Below, in pieces: positions 1 to 10,829 of a DNA stretch of 64,000 bases (the first letter of the stretch is position 1; each line of letters starts with the position of its first letter). Location of the stretch: contig NC_071392.1 of assembly GCF_022682495.2 (NCBI RefSeq), positions 60,103,459 to 60,167,458 on the forward strand, written 5' to 3'. The DNA comes from Desmodus rotundus (Eukaryota > Chordata > Mammalia > Chiroptera > Phyllostomidae). The position numbers and the translations under genes are program-made. The notes beneath the pieces are model-generated. The model ran no database searches. It saw nothing but the letters and a program-made list of their open reading frames with translations, and had not been told where the DNA came from.

Positions 1-45
1 GAGCTTGTTCTTTGAAACGATAAACAAGGTTGACAAATCTTAACA
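1..45 (+). mobile_element. L1 ORF2 fragment at window edge
   Basis: The first 45 bases match the L1 ORF2 linker between endonuclease and reverse transcriptase (the stretch coding a '[10 protein letters not shown]'-like peptide). The same segment is seen in plus orientation near 26569. It runs off the left edge of the window and meets an oppositely oriented L1 5'UTR at about base 46. Confidence 0.6.
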
Positions 46-176
46 GTTTGGCTTCCAAACTTCATATCAGCTAAGATTCTGTTGGCTGTTCGCTTTGTTT
101 TTCAGAAGATTGGCTAGGTGTCCCAGTTAGGTTCATGAGTAAGTAGACTTAGGTCCCGCCTACATCGCTGCCATCT
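46..176 (-). mobile_element. L1 5'UTR start, antisense
   Basis: The reverse complement starts GAGAAGATGGCAGC and continues through the first ~125 bases of the bat L1 5'UTR, including the 'GAACAGCCAA' and 'ATATGAAGTTTGGA' blocks also seen at 5341, 22441 and 51696. The natural L1 5' end is at about 174. The interior is not continued to the left, where plus-strand ORF2 is found instead. Confidence 0.75.
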
Positions 177-180
177 TCTC

Positions 181-800
181 TTTTGCTCTAAATACATGTG
201 GAATACTACTCACCTTTAAAAAAGAGCACTGGCTTGTGTAGCTCTGTGGATTAAGTGCTGTAGTGCGAAGCAAAGGGTCACTGGTTCAATTCCTATTCAG
301 GGCACATGCCTGGGTTGCAGGCCAGGTCCCCAGTAAAGGGTGCGTGAGAGGCAACCACACATTGATGTTTCTCTCCTTCTCTTTCTTCTTCCCTTCCCCT
401 CTCTCTAAAAATAAATAAATAAAATCTTTAAAAAATAAAAGTAAATAAAAGTATCTAAAAATAAAATAAAAAAGAAGAATGCATGGTTGGACTCGGAGAA
501 CATTATACTAAGATAGCACTGTGAAAGAAAGACAAATACTATATGATTTCGCTTATATGTGGAATCTAAAGAACAAACTTGACAGACTCATAGATAAAGA
601 GCAGGCTGACAACCTCAGAGGGAGAAGGTGAGGGAATGGAGAGATGGAACCAAAAGGAAAAAAAAAATTACTCATGGACACGGACAATAGTGTGGGGATT
701 CCCAGTGGGGTGGGAGTATGGGTGGAAAGGGTACAGGGTATAGGGGCAATAAATGGTAATGGAAAAAAATACAATAAAATAATGTAAAAAATAAATAAGT
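181..800 (+). mobile_element. Old L1 3' end, split by a VES SINE
   Basis: The segment starts in the C-terminal ORF2 'GGAATACTACTCA' motif and resumes after the SINE with the 'ATTATACTAAG' and 'TATGTGGAATCTAAAGAACAAA' blocks of an older mammalian L1. It ends in a G-rich 3'UTR and a CAATAAAATAATGTAAAAAA tail. No coding potential remains. Confidence 0.8.
226..470 (+). mobile_element. VES: VES SINE
   Basis: This is a tRNA-derived bat SINE transcribed by RNA polymerase III, with no protein. The head carries A-box-like 'TAGCTCTGTGGATT' and B-box-like 'GGTTCAATTCC'. The VES body ('GGGCACATGCCTGGGTTGC') and a CT-rich end follow, then a long (AAAT)/A-rich tail. AAAAAAGAG on the left and AAAAAAGAAG on the right are a plausible target duplication inside the host L1. 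Retrotransposition needs L1 ORF2 in trans. Confidence 0.92.
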
Positions 801-1505
801 GCATAACCATGCGGCACCACTTATTATTCAACCTGAGTTGTTCATTATGACCTGGGTAAGATATCACCTATAGAACCATAAAATTGACCATGCACAAGTA
901 TGCTACATCATCACAGGAATGTAGTATATGCGTGATTGAACCTGGGCAGACCTTGAAAGCTCAACTAAGTTACACAAGTAGTGGCCTAAATTCCTTTGGT
1001 CCTTACCACTATACAATGTGTGTGTCTCTCAGTGTATACCTGTGACCTCATATGATCTATTGGGGAAGGAAGGACATGACCATATTTCCAGATAGTGTAG
1101 CATGAGAAAGAGTTATCACTAGAAAGTGGACAGGTGCAGCATGGCAGACCATGTGTAGGAAATAGTAAAGCATAGTGGGTAAAGGAAACTTATCCAAAGG
1201 ACATAATTTTGAATAGTTCACCTCATCATTCAGTGTATTTGGAAATATAAATGACTAGATAGTTAATTAAATGCTGATTCATGGACTCTGACCAATATTT
1301 TGGATCAATGGTCAAGGAGTTGAAACATATATTATTTGAAAATTCTTGACATTAACATTGGGAGAAGAGGTGTATGGATTGATATATCTCCATAAGCAAA
1401 GCCCCCTCCTAAAGATATTGTGTTTCATCAGATACTTATCAGAGTGTGACCTCAAATAAGATTTTACTAATCAAAATAATAAAATGATGCAATCTTGTGT
1501 TTCAC
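801..1505. other. No recognised feature
   Basis: About 700 bp of AT-rich sequence with no open frame of note, no RNA gene and no repeat family I recognise. It is probably decayed repeat or plain intergenic DNA. Confidence 0.5.
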
Positions 1506-1790
1506 TCATTGTTGGAATATAAAAAAAATCAACCTAACCAACCAAGCAAACAAAAAACAAACACAGAGATACAGAAACAGAATGGTGGTTCCTAGAGGGA
1601 AAAAAGAATGGGAGGAAGATAAAAAGGTTAAAGATGACAGGAGGAGACTAAACTTTTTGCAGTGAGTACCTAATAGAGTATGCAGATGGTGTATTTTAAA
1701 ATTGTACATTATAACATTATATAACATTATTTATATAATGTTATCAACCAATATTGTCCCAATAAATTTGATAATGAATAAATAAATAGG
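1506..1790 (+). mobile_element. Old L1 3'UTR fragment
   Basis: The 'CAGAATGGTGGTTCCTAGAGG' block is the conserved 3'UTR start of old mammalian L1s (usually GTGGTTACCAGAGG). It is followed by a G-rich stretch, 'AAAATTGTACATTATAACA' and a degenerate A-rich end. The copy is diverged and non-coding. Confidence 0.65.
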
Positions 1791-2194
1791 CATATGATTA
1801 TCTAACCAATATGTTGCACATTCAAAACCAATACAAAATAATATTGAATGCAAAGTATAATTGAAAAATAAAACAAAATGTTATTTTAAAAATCTTGAGA
1901 AAATGTAAAGAATTTGTGAAAAAATTACTTGATATTTGTAATTAAAACAAAAATAGAATATAGAAAGAAACCTTTGAACTTTCATATTTAGTTAGATGGT
2001 AGTAATTAATGTGCCTAGTAAGAAAATGTGTCAACTCATTATCAATTGTAAGAAACACAAACCAATGACTGTTTAACTGTAGGAAAGGTGAGGAAATGCA
2101 AGAAGAAAAGCACTGACAAAATAGTTGGGTTTTGAGGTACAGGAACCCAGGTAAGAACAGAGGAATAGAAACAGAAAGACAATGCTGACAAGTG
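1791..2194. other. No recognised feature
   Basis: AT-rich sequence between two old L1 3' ends. I see no gene or repeat in it. Confidence 0.5.
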
Positions 2195-2531
2195 TTTCAG
2201 TAGGAATGGAACTTGAAAGGATTATGCTAAGTGAAAGAAGCCACACACAAAAGGCCACATACTGCATGACTCCATTTATATGAAATATTTATCATATGTA
2301 AAACCATAGTTTCAAAAAGCATTCCAGTGGTTGCAGGGGCTTGGAAGAAGGGAAGATGAGGAATAACTGCTTAATTTGTATGGGTTTCATTTTAGTGTTA
2401 TGTACGTCTTACAATGAGGTAGATATGACAGTTTTACAACATAGTGTGTGTACTGAGTGCCATATATAAAACACTTCAAAATGGTTAATGGTTAATATTA
2501 TGTTAACTTTGCAAGATTTTACTTCAACTAG
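2195..2531 (+). mobile_element. Old L1 3' end
   Basis: The copy starts with 'GAAAGGATTATGCTAAGTGAAAGAAG' at the end of ORF2, then 'CATGACTCCATTTATATGAAAT'. The ancient 3'UTR follows, including a 'CACTTCAAAATGGTTAA' block seen in L1M-type elements. It leads directly into a microsatellite that probably grew from the A-rich tail. Confidence 0.75.
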
Positions 2532-2534
2532 AAA

Positions 2535-2569
<35 letters not shown>

Positions 2570-2604
2570 ACCAACCAACCAACCAACCAACCAACCAACC
2601 AACC
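2532..2604 (+). repeat. Compound microsatellite (AAAT)n(CCAA)n
   Basis: About ten units of AAAT are followed directly by about eight units of CCAA. The array sits at the tail of an old L1 copy, the usual seed for such repeats. Pure units suggest length polymorphism. Confidence 0.97.
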
Positions 2605-2824
2605 AGACTGGTTGGGACTACTCTGAGAGGAATGAAATTCAGTTCTTAGTATTTTTCTTCTTTTTTCTTTTTGCCAAATATAGTTTATGCACCCTTCCTT
2701 CTGTTGTATAAAGACAGGGAAAGAAAATATCTCAAGGCTTTGTAATTGGGACAGGCCTGAGAATTTCATGGACCAGCAAGAATACAGAGACAGTGGGAAA
2801 GATATAATTTTCCAAAAGTAGTAG

Positions 2825-2998
2825 CAATGCTCTTGGGCATGGGTTTAATCTCCAATATATATAATGAACTCACATGAGTCCACTCCAGGAAGACAAACAA
2901 CCCAATTAAAAAATGGGCAAAGGACTTGAACAGACACTTCTCAAAGGAGGACATACAAAGGGCCCAGAGACATTTGAAAAGATGCTCAACATCAAGAA
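2825..2998 (+). mobile_element. L1 ORF2 internal fragment
   Basis: It contains 'GAACTCACATGAGTCCACTCC', 'GGCAAAGGACTTGAACAGACA' and 'AAAGATGCTCAACATCA', the late ORF2 region near the cysteine-rich domain, with no tail on either side. Similarity to the young L1s here is high, but the piece is cut on both ends. Confidence 0.85.
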
Positions 2999-4094
2999 TA
3001 GAATTTGCAGCAAGACAATAGTCTGGATTTCAGTGATTGAGAATTAGACTTTCCAAATTCCATTATTGCTACATTTAGTGTTGACTTAGAAGCCTAGTCC
3101 AAAATCTTTTACATAAGCTTTCTATACAGGAAAAGAATGGAGAAAAAGCCTGTCGCTTTCAAATCCTGGAGAAATGTGGCAAGAAAAAAGAGTGGTGGGA
3201 GAATAAAATAAACAGATATATCCTTTTTATAAGTAATGATATCACTGGGAGAATACTGAGGCCTTGAACCCATCCCATTTAGGACCTTGTGGGGAGCCCC
3301 CTTATACTTTTCCTTTTACTATTCTGCGTGGGGCTCAGCCATAACAGAGAGATTTTAAATGCACAACCTAAAATTTTATTTTTTAAGTACCCTTTCCTGT
3401 GTATTATAGGTCCCTGGTTAGCTAAGAATCTGACTGGTGACTTACCAAGACTTGGCAGTGTGGTGTACTTCTGTGAATGGACCGCGTAAGCTGGTAGTAA
3501 ATGGGACATTCAGCTTAGTGTTTATAGCAGAAATATGAGTGAAAGTGAGGCTGAAACTGCTAGGGTAGCAATCCAAAGAATGATTCATTGTTTTCTTGCT
3601 CAGATTTCAATGCTGGAATACCACAAAGCACCCAGAAACTAGGCAACCAAGAAAAATTTCCGTGAGGCTGGAAGAACCAAACTGTGTACCAAAGGAACCA
3701 CCTATCCCTGCCACCTTTACCCCATATCCAGCTGTCCTGTTGGTGAGGAATCTGGGAGGCAGTACAGACTGAGAAATCTGTAAAACTGAAACAATTTCTT
3801 GGGGCTACTAAATATCTCAAATATGTTATTGATTGTCATATTATACTAAGCTTTAAACTGGATTGGACAATTAGTTAATGCTTTTTCCAATAAACCAGAG
3901 GTGGAGCCATTTGAGAAAACCATATCCTTTATAAATAAAAATAAAGAAACTGTATGCTCTCCAGGAATTACATGTTATAACCCACCTTCATATTTTTATT
4001 AAATTGAAATTTAGTCTTCCGAAGTATTTTAATTTGTATATCTATTTGTTCTTTTCATGTTGTTTTATAGAAAATGATATATGTATCTTTCTCT
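2999..4094. other. No recognised feature
   Basis: About 1.1 kb with no repeat family that I recognise. Open frames up to 86 codons (for example the minus-strand frame at 3560-3820) have no recognisable domain, no splice context and no similarity I can name. I treat the stretch as intergenic. Confidence 0.5.
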
Positions 4095-4462
4095 GTATTA
4101 ATTTTCTGCAGTTGTCCTAAAGAATATCACAGACTGAGTAGCTTAAACAACAGAATTTTATTTTCACACAGTTCTGAAGTCTGGAAGTCTAAGATTAAGA
4201 TATCAGCAATGTTGGTTTCTGGTGAGACCTCTCTTCTTGGCTTTCAGATGGCCTCACATTTCCTTTTCTCCCTCCATGGGCCCTCTTGGTGTCTCTTCCT
4301 CTTCTTGTAAAAACATCAGTCTTGTTGAAGTAGAACCCCACACTTAGGACCTCATGTAGTTTAATCACCTTCTTAAATACCTTAACTCCATGTACAATCA
4401 CATTGAGGAACAGGGCTTTAACATATGAATTTGGTTGGGGGGACATGATTCAGTTCACAGCT
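4095..4462 (-). mobile_element. MLT1-type solo LTR (ERVL-MaLR)
   Basis: Read on the minus strand, this shows the MLT1 LTR order. It starts with 'GAACTGAATCATGTCCCCC', then 'AATTCATATGTTAAAGCCC', 'AATGTGATTGTA', 'ACAAGAAGAGGAAGAGACACC', 'CTCACCAGAAACCA', 'AGACTTCCAGACTTCAGAACTG' and 'TTCTGTTGTTTAAGC'. It is diverged and has no internal region beside it, so it is an old solo LTR. It has no coding capacity. Confidence 0.85.
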
Positions 4463-4597
4463 GTCTACCTCATTATAATATTTATCTGAATACTAGGACC
4501 TTATCACTGTATTTCTAATCCCTAACACTGTTACTGATATATAGTAAGTGCTTAATAGATGATTAATAGTAATATATGCACAGTGCAATATAATTTA

Positions 4598-4780
4598 ATA
4601 AAAAAAGCACAAAATTTTGAGATTTGTGTTCAAGTTTCAGCTATAAATCTTATCCAGGCTCAGTTTTAAAGTTTATAAAATAAACATAATGATAATTCCT
4701 CTCTTTTTAATTGTTAGATTAGATGAGTGTTTAGTAAATTATAAGTGCTCAGTAAACATTAGTTGTGATTGTCATTTAAT
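4598..4780 (+). repeat. MIR: MIR SINE relic
   Basis: It shows 'CTCAGTTTTAAAGTTTATAAAAT', corresponding to the MIR core 'CTCAGTTTCCTCATCTGTAAAAT'. The typical 'GATTAGATGAG' and 'TAAGTGCTCAGTAAACATTAG' end follows. It is strongly diverged, as expected of an ancient mammalian SINE. Confidence 0.7.
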
Positions 4781-5332
4781 TGTGGTTCACTTAATCAGTC
4801 TACTTTTATTTGCCTATCATCTAAAACTCTCACTTTTCTTGTCTGATAAACTGGATGAGAATACCTTAGATGATAATATAGGGCAGCTGACATGGGAGTG
4901 AGTAGTCAGCATGTCATAGAACTGCAGTCCTGGACAGTTTTCTCCAGGGATTACTACCGTCTGCTTCAGGGTAATATTTTGGCACTCCTAATGGGAAATA
5001 TTCTTAGTGTTTGCAGGTAAATTTCTGTTTAATTAATTTCAGAATTGACCCACTTACATATTTTTATATGTTAGACTATGACAGCTTAACAGCTAAATTG
5101 GCTAATTTACAAACAGTATTATGACTTACATGGGGTAGACCACTCTTGACATAAGACCAAGAAGCTGAAGATTTCAAGTGAGTGGTTCTTGACAAATTCA
5201 AAATATCAATGAAATCCTTCATGCTTGTTTGTGTCCTGTAAGTCTAGCAGTTTGGAAAGAGAAGAAAGGAAATCATGCTACAGTCTAGTTAAAGAATCAA
5301 AACAAACACAAAAAATCAAATCTGGACTGTCA
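4781..5332. other. No recognised feature
   Basis: AT-rich single-copy-looking sequence up to the 5' end of the next L1. No gene or repeat is seen. Confidence 0.5.
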
Positions 5333-5840
5333 GGAGAAAGAGAAGATGGCAGCAAGGTAGGTGGGAGTGGGACCCAGTTCTCCCTGTGCCCAGCTGGAAC
5401 ACCTAGCTGATCTTCTAAGGAACAGAATGAACAGCCAATGGAATCCCAGATTATATGAAGTGTGGAGGCCAAAAAATATAGAGGACATTGAAATACAGAT
5501 GGTGTGGAGATTGTGTTGCAACGTTAAGGTCCTTGGGATTTGCAAGGGACCTAGGCTGCTGTGGCACCTGACCTAGTGCCTGCTGCAGGATACTTAGAGG
5601 AGAGTTAGATCAACAGCTCCCTTGCCTACCACAGCAAGGAGGGCAGCCTGGCACTGGGAAGGACCTGGATGCTTGAAGTCACTGGGGGGAATAGAAACTA
5701 AGTGGGAGAAACACAGAGGCAGTGTATACCCACTGGGACTGTGGACACTGGGTAGGTCATTATCAAAGAAATTGGTGAGCTGGGTGACACCTAGAGAAGT
5801 GAGAAGAGTTGGGCCATGTTGGACCCTGACCCAGATATAT

Positions 5841-8800
5841 ATCTTTTCATCCCATAGAAGCAAAACACACATAATTTTCAAATGCACATGGAACATTTTC
5901 AGATAGACCTCATGACAGGACACAAAACAAGCCTCAAAAAATTCAAGAAAATTGAAATCATATCTAGCATTTTCTCTGACCACAAGGGACTGAAACTAGA
6001 AATCACCCATAAGGAAAAATTTCAAAAACATTCAAATTCATGGAGATTGAATAGCATGCTATTAAACAATGAATGGGTTGGGAATGAGATCAAGGAAGAA
6101 ATCAAAAAGTTTCTGGAAACAAATGAAACTAAACTTACAAGAGTCCAAACCTTATGGTGATGTGGACACTGGACCACAGTGTCCGTGGCATTGTGGCTGA
6201 GACGAGACAAATTCACAGGGACTACTGAGTCCTGTGGAGGGAAAGGGACTTCATGGCCACTCTCTCAAGAGGATAGCACCCTGACCCTTGCCTTGACAGG
6301 CTTTTATTGCTTTTCTGGGCACATTACATTGAGGATGGTCCTCATTTACTATGCACAGGTTCACTTTAGGTGGTTACTTTTTGCAGAAAACAAAGGAGAG
6401 GATGTTGCTAATTACATCAAAAAGGAAGGATATTTGCAAATGTAAAGGGAAAAGTGGTTGAACTGGTTACACTTGTCCTTGGAAGGTTTAGCATAGATTT
6501 TAGGAAGTTACTTTAAAGATATGCAGTAAACATTTGCTTCCTCAATTAAGGGTCAGGGAGTTTTAGCAAAAAGCAAGTCTCAAAGTGACCTAGGTAAAAT
6601 GCAAGCCTGATTCCCCATGGGAGAACCTATCCGTGGCGTGGGTCCTGTGTGCCAGACCTCACTTTCCACTGGCCTTTCCAAGTGGGAGCTAGGCTCACGC
6701 CACACAGATGGTCTCCTATATAAGGGACATAGTGAAGGCAGTCCTGAGAGAGAAGTTCATAGCAATACAGGCCTACTTAAAAAAAGATAGAAATATTTCA
6801 AATAAACACCCTAAACCTACATCCAGAAGAACTGGAAGAACAACATAACAGCCCAGAGCAAGTAAGAGGAAGGAAATAATCAAGGTGAAAGCAGAATTAA
6901 AAGACATAGAGACTAAAAGCACAATTCTGGGGATCAATAAGTCCAGGAGCTGGTATTTTGAAAAATAAATAAAATTGATAAACCTTCAAGCAGATTTATT
7001 AAGGAAAAAAGAGAGAGGACCCAAATAAACACAATCAGAAATGAAAGAGGTGAGATTATAACTATACCACAGAAATACAAAGGATTGTAAGAAATTACTA
7101 TGAAGAACTATATGCCAAGTAATTTGAAAACCTAGGTGAAATGGACAAATTTGTAGAAAAAATTAATCTTCCAAAACTGAATGAAGAAGAAGCAGAAAGC
7201 CTGAGCCAGCCAATAACAGCTGATGAGATCGAAGCAGTAATGAAAAAACTCCCAGCACACAAAAGTCCTAGATGGTTTCACAGGAGAATATTACAAAACA
7301 TTTCAGGAAGAGCTAATCCCTATCCTTCCGGAGACTATGCCAAACTATCCAAAAAGATGTAAGACTCCCAAAGTCTTTTATGAAGCCAGCATCATCCTAA
7401 TCCCAAAACCAGATAAAAACACGAAAAAGAAAGAAAACTTCAGGCCAATGATGCTGATGAACATAGACACTAAAATCTTCAACAAAATATTGGCAAACCA
7501 CATCCAGCAATACATTAAAAACATCATGCACCATGATCAAGCAGGATTAATCCCAGGGATGCAAGGGTGGTAAAATATTCTCCAATTAATAAACATAATA
7601 CATCATATAAACAAAAGAAATATAAAATCACATGATCATATCAATAGATGCAGAAAAAGCATTGATAAGGTACAGCACCCATTTATGATTATAAAATCTC
7701 AGCAAAGTGGCTGTAGAGGGAGCATTCCTCAAGTTAATAAAGGCCATATGTAAGAGTCCTAAAGTCAACATAATGCCCAGTGGACAAAAACTGAAGACTT
7801 TCCCACTAAGATCAGGAAAAAGGCAATGTTGTCCATTTTTACCATTTCTATTCAACATAGTATTGGAAGTCCAAACCAAAACAATCAGACAAGAAAAAGA
7901 AATAAAAGGCTTCCAAATTAGAAAGCAGGAAGCAAAACTCATTGTTCATTAAAGACATGATATTGTACATAGAAATCATATAAATCCTATAGATTCCACC
8001 AAAAAACTGCTCAACCTAATAAATGTATTTGGCAAAACAATGGGATACAAAGTAAATATTCAGAAATCAAAGGCATTTTTGTATACCAACAGTGAAACAT
8101 TAGAAGTAAAAATCAGGAAAAAAATCCCATTTGATATAGCAACAAGAAAAATAAAGTATGTAGGAATAAACCTAACTAAGGAGTTCTATGCTCAGAAAAC
8201 TGCACAACACTGAAGAAATAAATTAAGGAAGACAGAAACAAATGGAAGCATATACTGCGTTCATAGATTGGAAGAATTAACAACATCAAAATGTCCATAC
8301 TACCCAAAGTAATTTATAGATTCAATGAAATCTCTATTAAAGTACCAATGGCATATTTCATGGATATAGAACAAACATTTCAAAAATTTACATGGAACCA
8401 TAAACAACCCTGAATACCTGGACCAATTTTGAGAGAGAAGAACACAGTAAAAGAGATCACAATACCTGATAACAAACTGTATGACAAGGACACTGTAATC
8501 AAAAGAGCGTGGTACTGGCATAAGAAAAGACACATGGACCAATGGAGCAGAATAGAGAACACAGATATAAACCCAAGTCTCTATGGCCAATTAATATTTG
8601 ACAAAGGGGGAAGAAGTATGAAATGGAGGAAAAATAGCCTTTTCAACAAATGGCGTTGGGAGAGCTGGACAGCTACATGCAAATGAATGAAACGTGATCA
8701 CCAACTTACACCATACAAAAAATAAATTCAAGGTGGATAAAAAACTTAAATATAAGTCGCAACACCATAAAAGTCATATAGGGGAAGACAGGCAGGAAAA

Positions 8801-9612
8801 CCTCAGATATTTCAGGCAGCAATATTTTCACCAATATGTCTTCTAGAAAAAGGGACATACAAGAAAGAATAAACAAATGGGATCTCATCAAAATAAAAAG
8901 CGTCTGCACAGCTAAAGAAAACAGCATTAAAGTGAAAAGAGAACCAACCATATGGGAAAACATATTTGCCAATGATTCCTCAGAAAAGGGTTTGATCTCC
9001 AAAATATATAAAGAACTCACATGAGTCCACTCCAAGAAGACAAAAAACCCTATTGAAAAATGGCCAAAGGACTTGAACAGACACTTTTCCAAGGTGGACA
9101 TCCACAGGGTCCAGAGACATATGAAAAGGTGCTCAGCATCATGAGCCATCAGAGAGATGCAAACTAAAAGCATAATAAGATATCACTTCACACTGGTGAG
9201 AATGGCCATCATAAACAGATCAACAAACAACAGTGTCGGAGAGGTGGTGGAGAAAAGGGAACCCTAATGCACTGGTGGTGGGATTGCAGACTGGTGTGGC
9301 CACTGTGGAAAACAGTATGGAATTTCCTCAGAAAACTAAAAATGGAGCTGCCTTTTGACCCAGCAATTCTACTGCTGGGATTTTATCCTAAGAACCCTGA
9401 AACACCAATCCAAAAGAACATATGCATCCCAATGTTAATAGCAGCACGATTCATAATAGCCAAATGCTGGAAGCATCTGAAGTGCCAATCAGTAAATGAA
9501 TGGATAAAAAAACTGGTACATCTACAGGATGGAATCCTATGCAGCAGAGAGAAAACAGGAGCTCCTACCCTTTGCAATGTTATGGATGGAAGTGGAGAGC
9601 ATTATTCTTAGT
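5841..9612 (+). pseudogene. ORF2: L1 ORF2 remnant (EN C-terminus, RT, C-domain)
   Basis: L1 ORF2 encodes the endonuclease and reverse transcriptase that nick target DNA and copy RNA into it. The remnant shows in order the endonuclease '[10 protein letters not shown]' motif near 5970, a 566-bp LTR insertion, the pre-RT '[15 protein letters not shown]' block near 7150, RT fragments ('[18 protein letters not shown]' near 7460), and the C-terminal tryptophan/cysteine region near 9270. The RT active-site FADD around 7938-7960 is destroyed by a frameshift and stop. Only frames of about 60-115 codons survive. The N-terminal third of the endonuclease is lost in the internal deletion. Confidence 0.9.
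6157..6722 (-). mobile_element. Solo LTR of an endogenous retrovirus, antisense in L1
   Basis: A non-L1 block of about 565 bp splits ORF2 between its 'CCAAACCTTATG' and 'GGGACATAGTGAAGGCAG' segments. Its ends form TG...CA-like inverted termini (TGTGG near the left, CCACA near the right). On the minus strand it contains an AATAAA polyadenylation signal (about 6302-6308), as expected for an LTR R region. No gag, pol or env sequence is adjacent. Exact ends and the short duplication are blurred. I cannot name the family. Confidence 0.6.
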
Positions 9613-10224
9613 GAAATAAGCCGGGCAGTGAAAGACAAATACCATATGATCTCCACTTTAAGAGTAACCTAATCAACAAAATGAACAAGCAAGCAAAATA
9701 TAACCAAAGACATTGAAATTGAGAACAGGCTGACAGTGACCAGAGGCAAGAGGGGAGGGGATTATAGGGGGAAAGTATGAAGGGTTTGCAGGAACAATTA
9801 TAAAGGACACATGGTCAATAACAAGGGGGTGTGGAAACAGGAGGGAGATGAGGAGGGCTGGGGAAGTAGGGAGGGGTTGGGGAAAGGGCGGAAAAATGTA
9901 CTTGAACAACAATAAAAAATGTTAAAAAAAATTCACCTTGATATTGTCTTCCAAAACTAGTAATAAAATAAATAAATATTTTTCACAGATGCAGACCAAC
10001 TTAAAGTCATTGGAAAATGCTTATTCTGCAAATTCACTAATGTTTTATGAAAAATTTTGTTTAATTATTCTTATTAAATATTTAGATGGTGCCTACTGCT
10101 AGTAAGTTTCTTTCTCTTTTCTCCTTAAAACAAGATTGAGTGACAGCACCTTTGAATTTGTGCAGCTATAATGGCATCTTGCTTGTAGGTATTTCCAAAG
10201 GTACTACATTAGAGGGAATTTCAA

Positions 10225-10348
10225 TGCATAGCAGCACAATTCATAATAGCCAAGTGCTGGAAACATCCTAAGTGGCAATCAGTAAATGAATGGATCAAAA
10301 AACTGGTACATCTACACGATGGAATGCTATGCAGCAGAGAGAAAACAA
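10225..10348 (+). mobile_element. Orphan L1 ORF2 fragment (124 bp)
   Basis: It corresponds to the ORF2 C-terminal region and ends without a 3'UTR or A-tail. It shares unusual variants ('CTGGTACATCTACA', 'GAGAGAAAAC') with the L1 at 9443-9555, only 0.7 kb upstream. The ~290 bp before it and ~80 bp after it hold nothing I recognise. Confidence 0.85.
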
Positions 10349-10431
10349 AGGCATTGTACTAAACTTTGAAACTTGTTTAAGAAATAAATAAGAAATATTT
10401 GAGAATTTATTTTTAAGTATGTTATAATTTG

Positions 10432-10822
10432 TTGGTCTAGTTTCATTTTTTCATGTACAAGTCCAGTTTTCCCAATACATTTATTGAAGAGACTGTCTTT
10501 GCTCCATTGTATGCTCTTTCCACCTTTGTAAAATATTAATTTTTAATACAGATAGGGGTTCATTCCTGGGCCCTCTGACTGTTCCATTGATCTATATGTC
10601 TGTTTTTGTGCCTGTTGCAGGCTGTTTTTATTGCAGTGGCCTTATAGTAGTTTTATATAAGGAGTTATGATACTACCAACTTTCTTCTTCTTTTACCCAG
10701 TTGCTAAGGCTATCTGGTGTCTTCTTTAGTTCAATATAAATTTTTAGAACACTTGTTCTAGTTCTGTGAAGTATGCCCTTGATATTTTAATATAAATTAC
10801 ATTGAATTTATAGATAACTTTT
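10432..10822 (-). mobile_element. Old L1 ORF2 fragment
   Basis: Antisense ORF2 text is clear ('TTTATTGAAGAGACTGTCTTTGCTCC', 'TCCATTGATCTATATGTCTG', 'GCAGTGGCCTTATAGTA'). It is more diverged than the young copies nearby and is cut on both sides. Confidence 0.8.
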
Positions 10823-10829
10823 CTGAAAC

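Larger units (their letters stand above)
5333..9936 (+). mobile_element. L1 with 5'UTR joined to ORF2; carries a solo LTR
   Basis: The element begins at the natural L1 5' end (GAGAAGATGGCAGC) and keeps about 500 bp of 5'UTR. At about 5837 it jumps to the endonuclease part of ORF2, so the rest of the 5'UTR, all of ORF1 and the start of ORF2 are missing. ORF2 then runs on through reverse transcriptase and the C-terminal domain to a G-rich 3'UTR and a CAATAAAAAATGTTAAAAAAA tail. An antisense LTR of about 565 bp interrupts it at 6157-6722. The copy carries many stops and frameshifts and is dead. Confidence 0.9.

Noticed and set aside
226..300. tRNA gene-like A and B boxes
   Set aside because: They belong to the VES SINE head; no cloverleaf with acceptor stem is present.
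2532..2604. Regularly spaced repeats that could suggest a CRISPR array
   Set aside because: Four-base microsatellite units with no spacers, in a mammalian genome.
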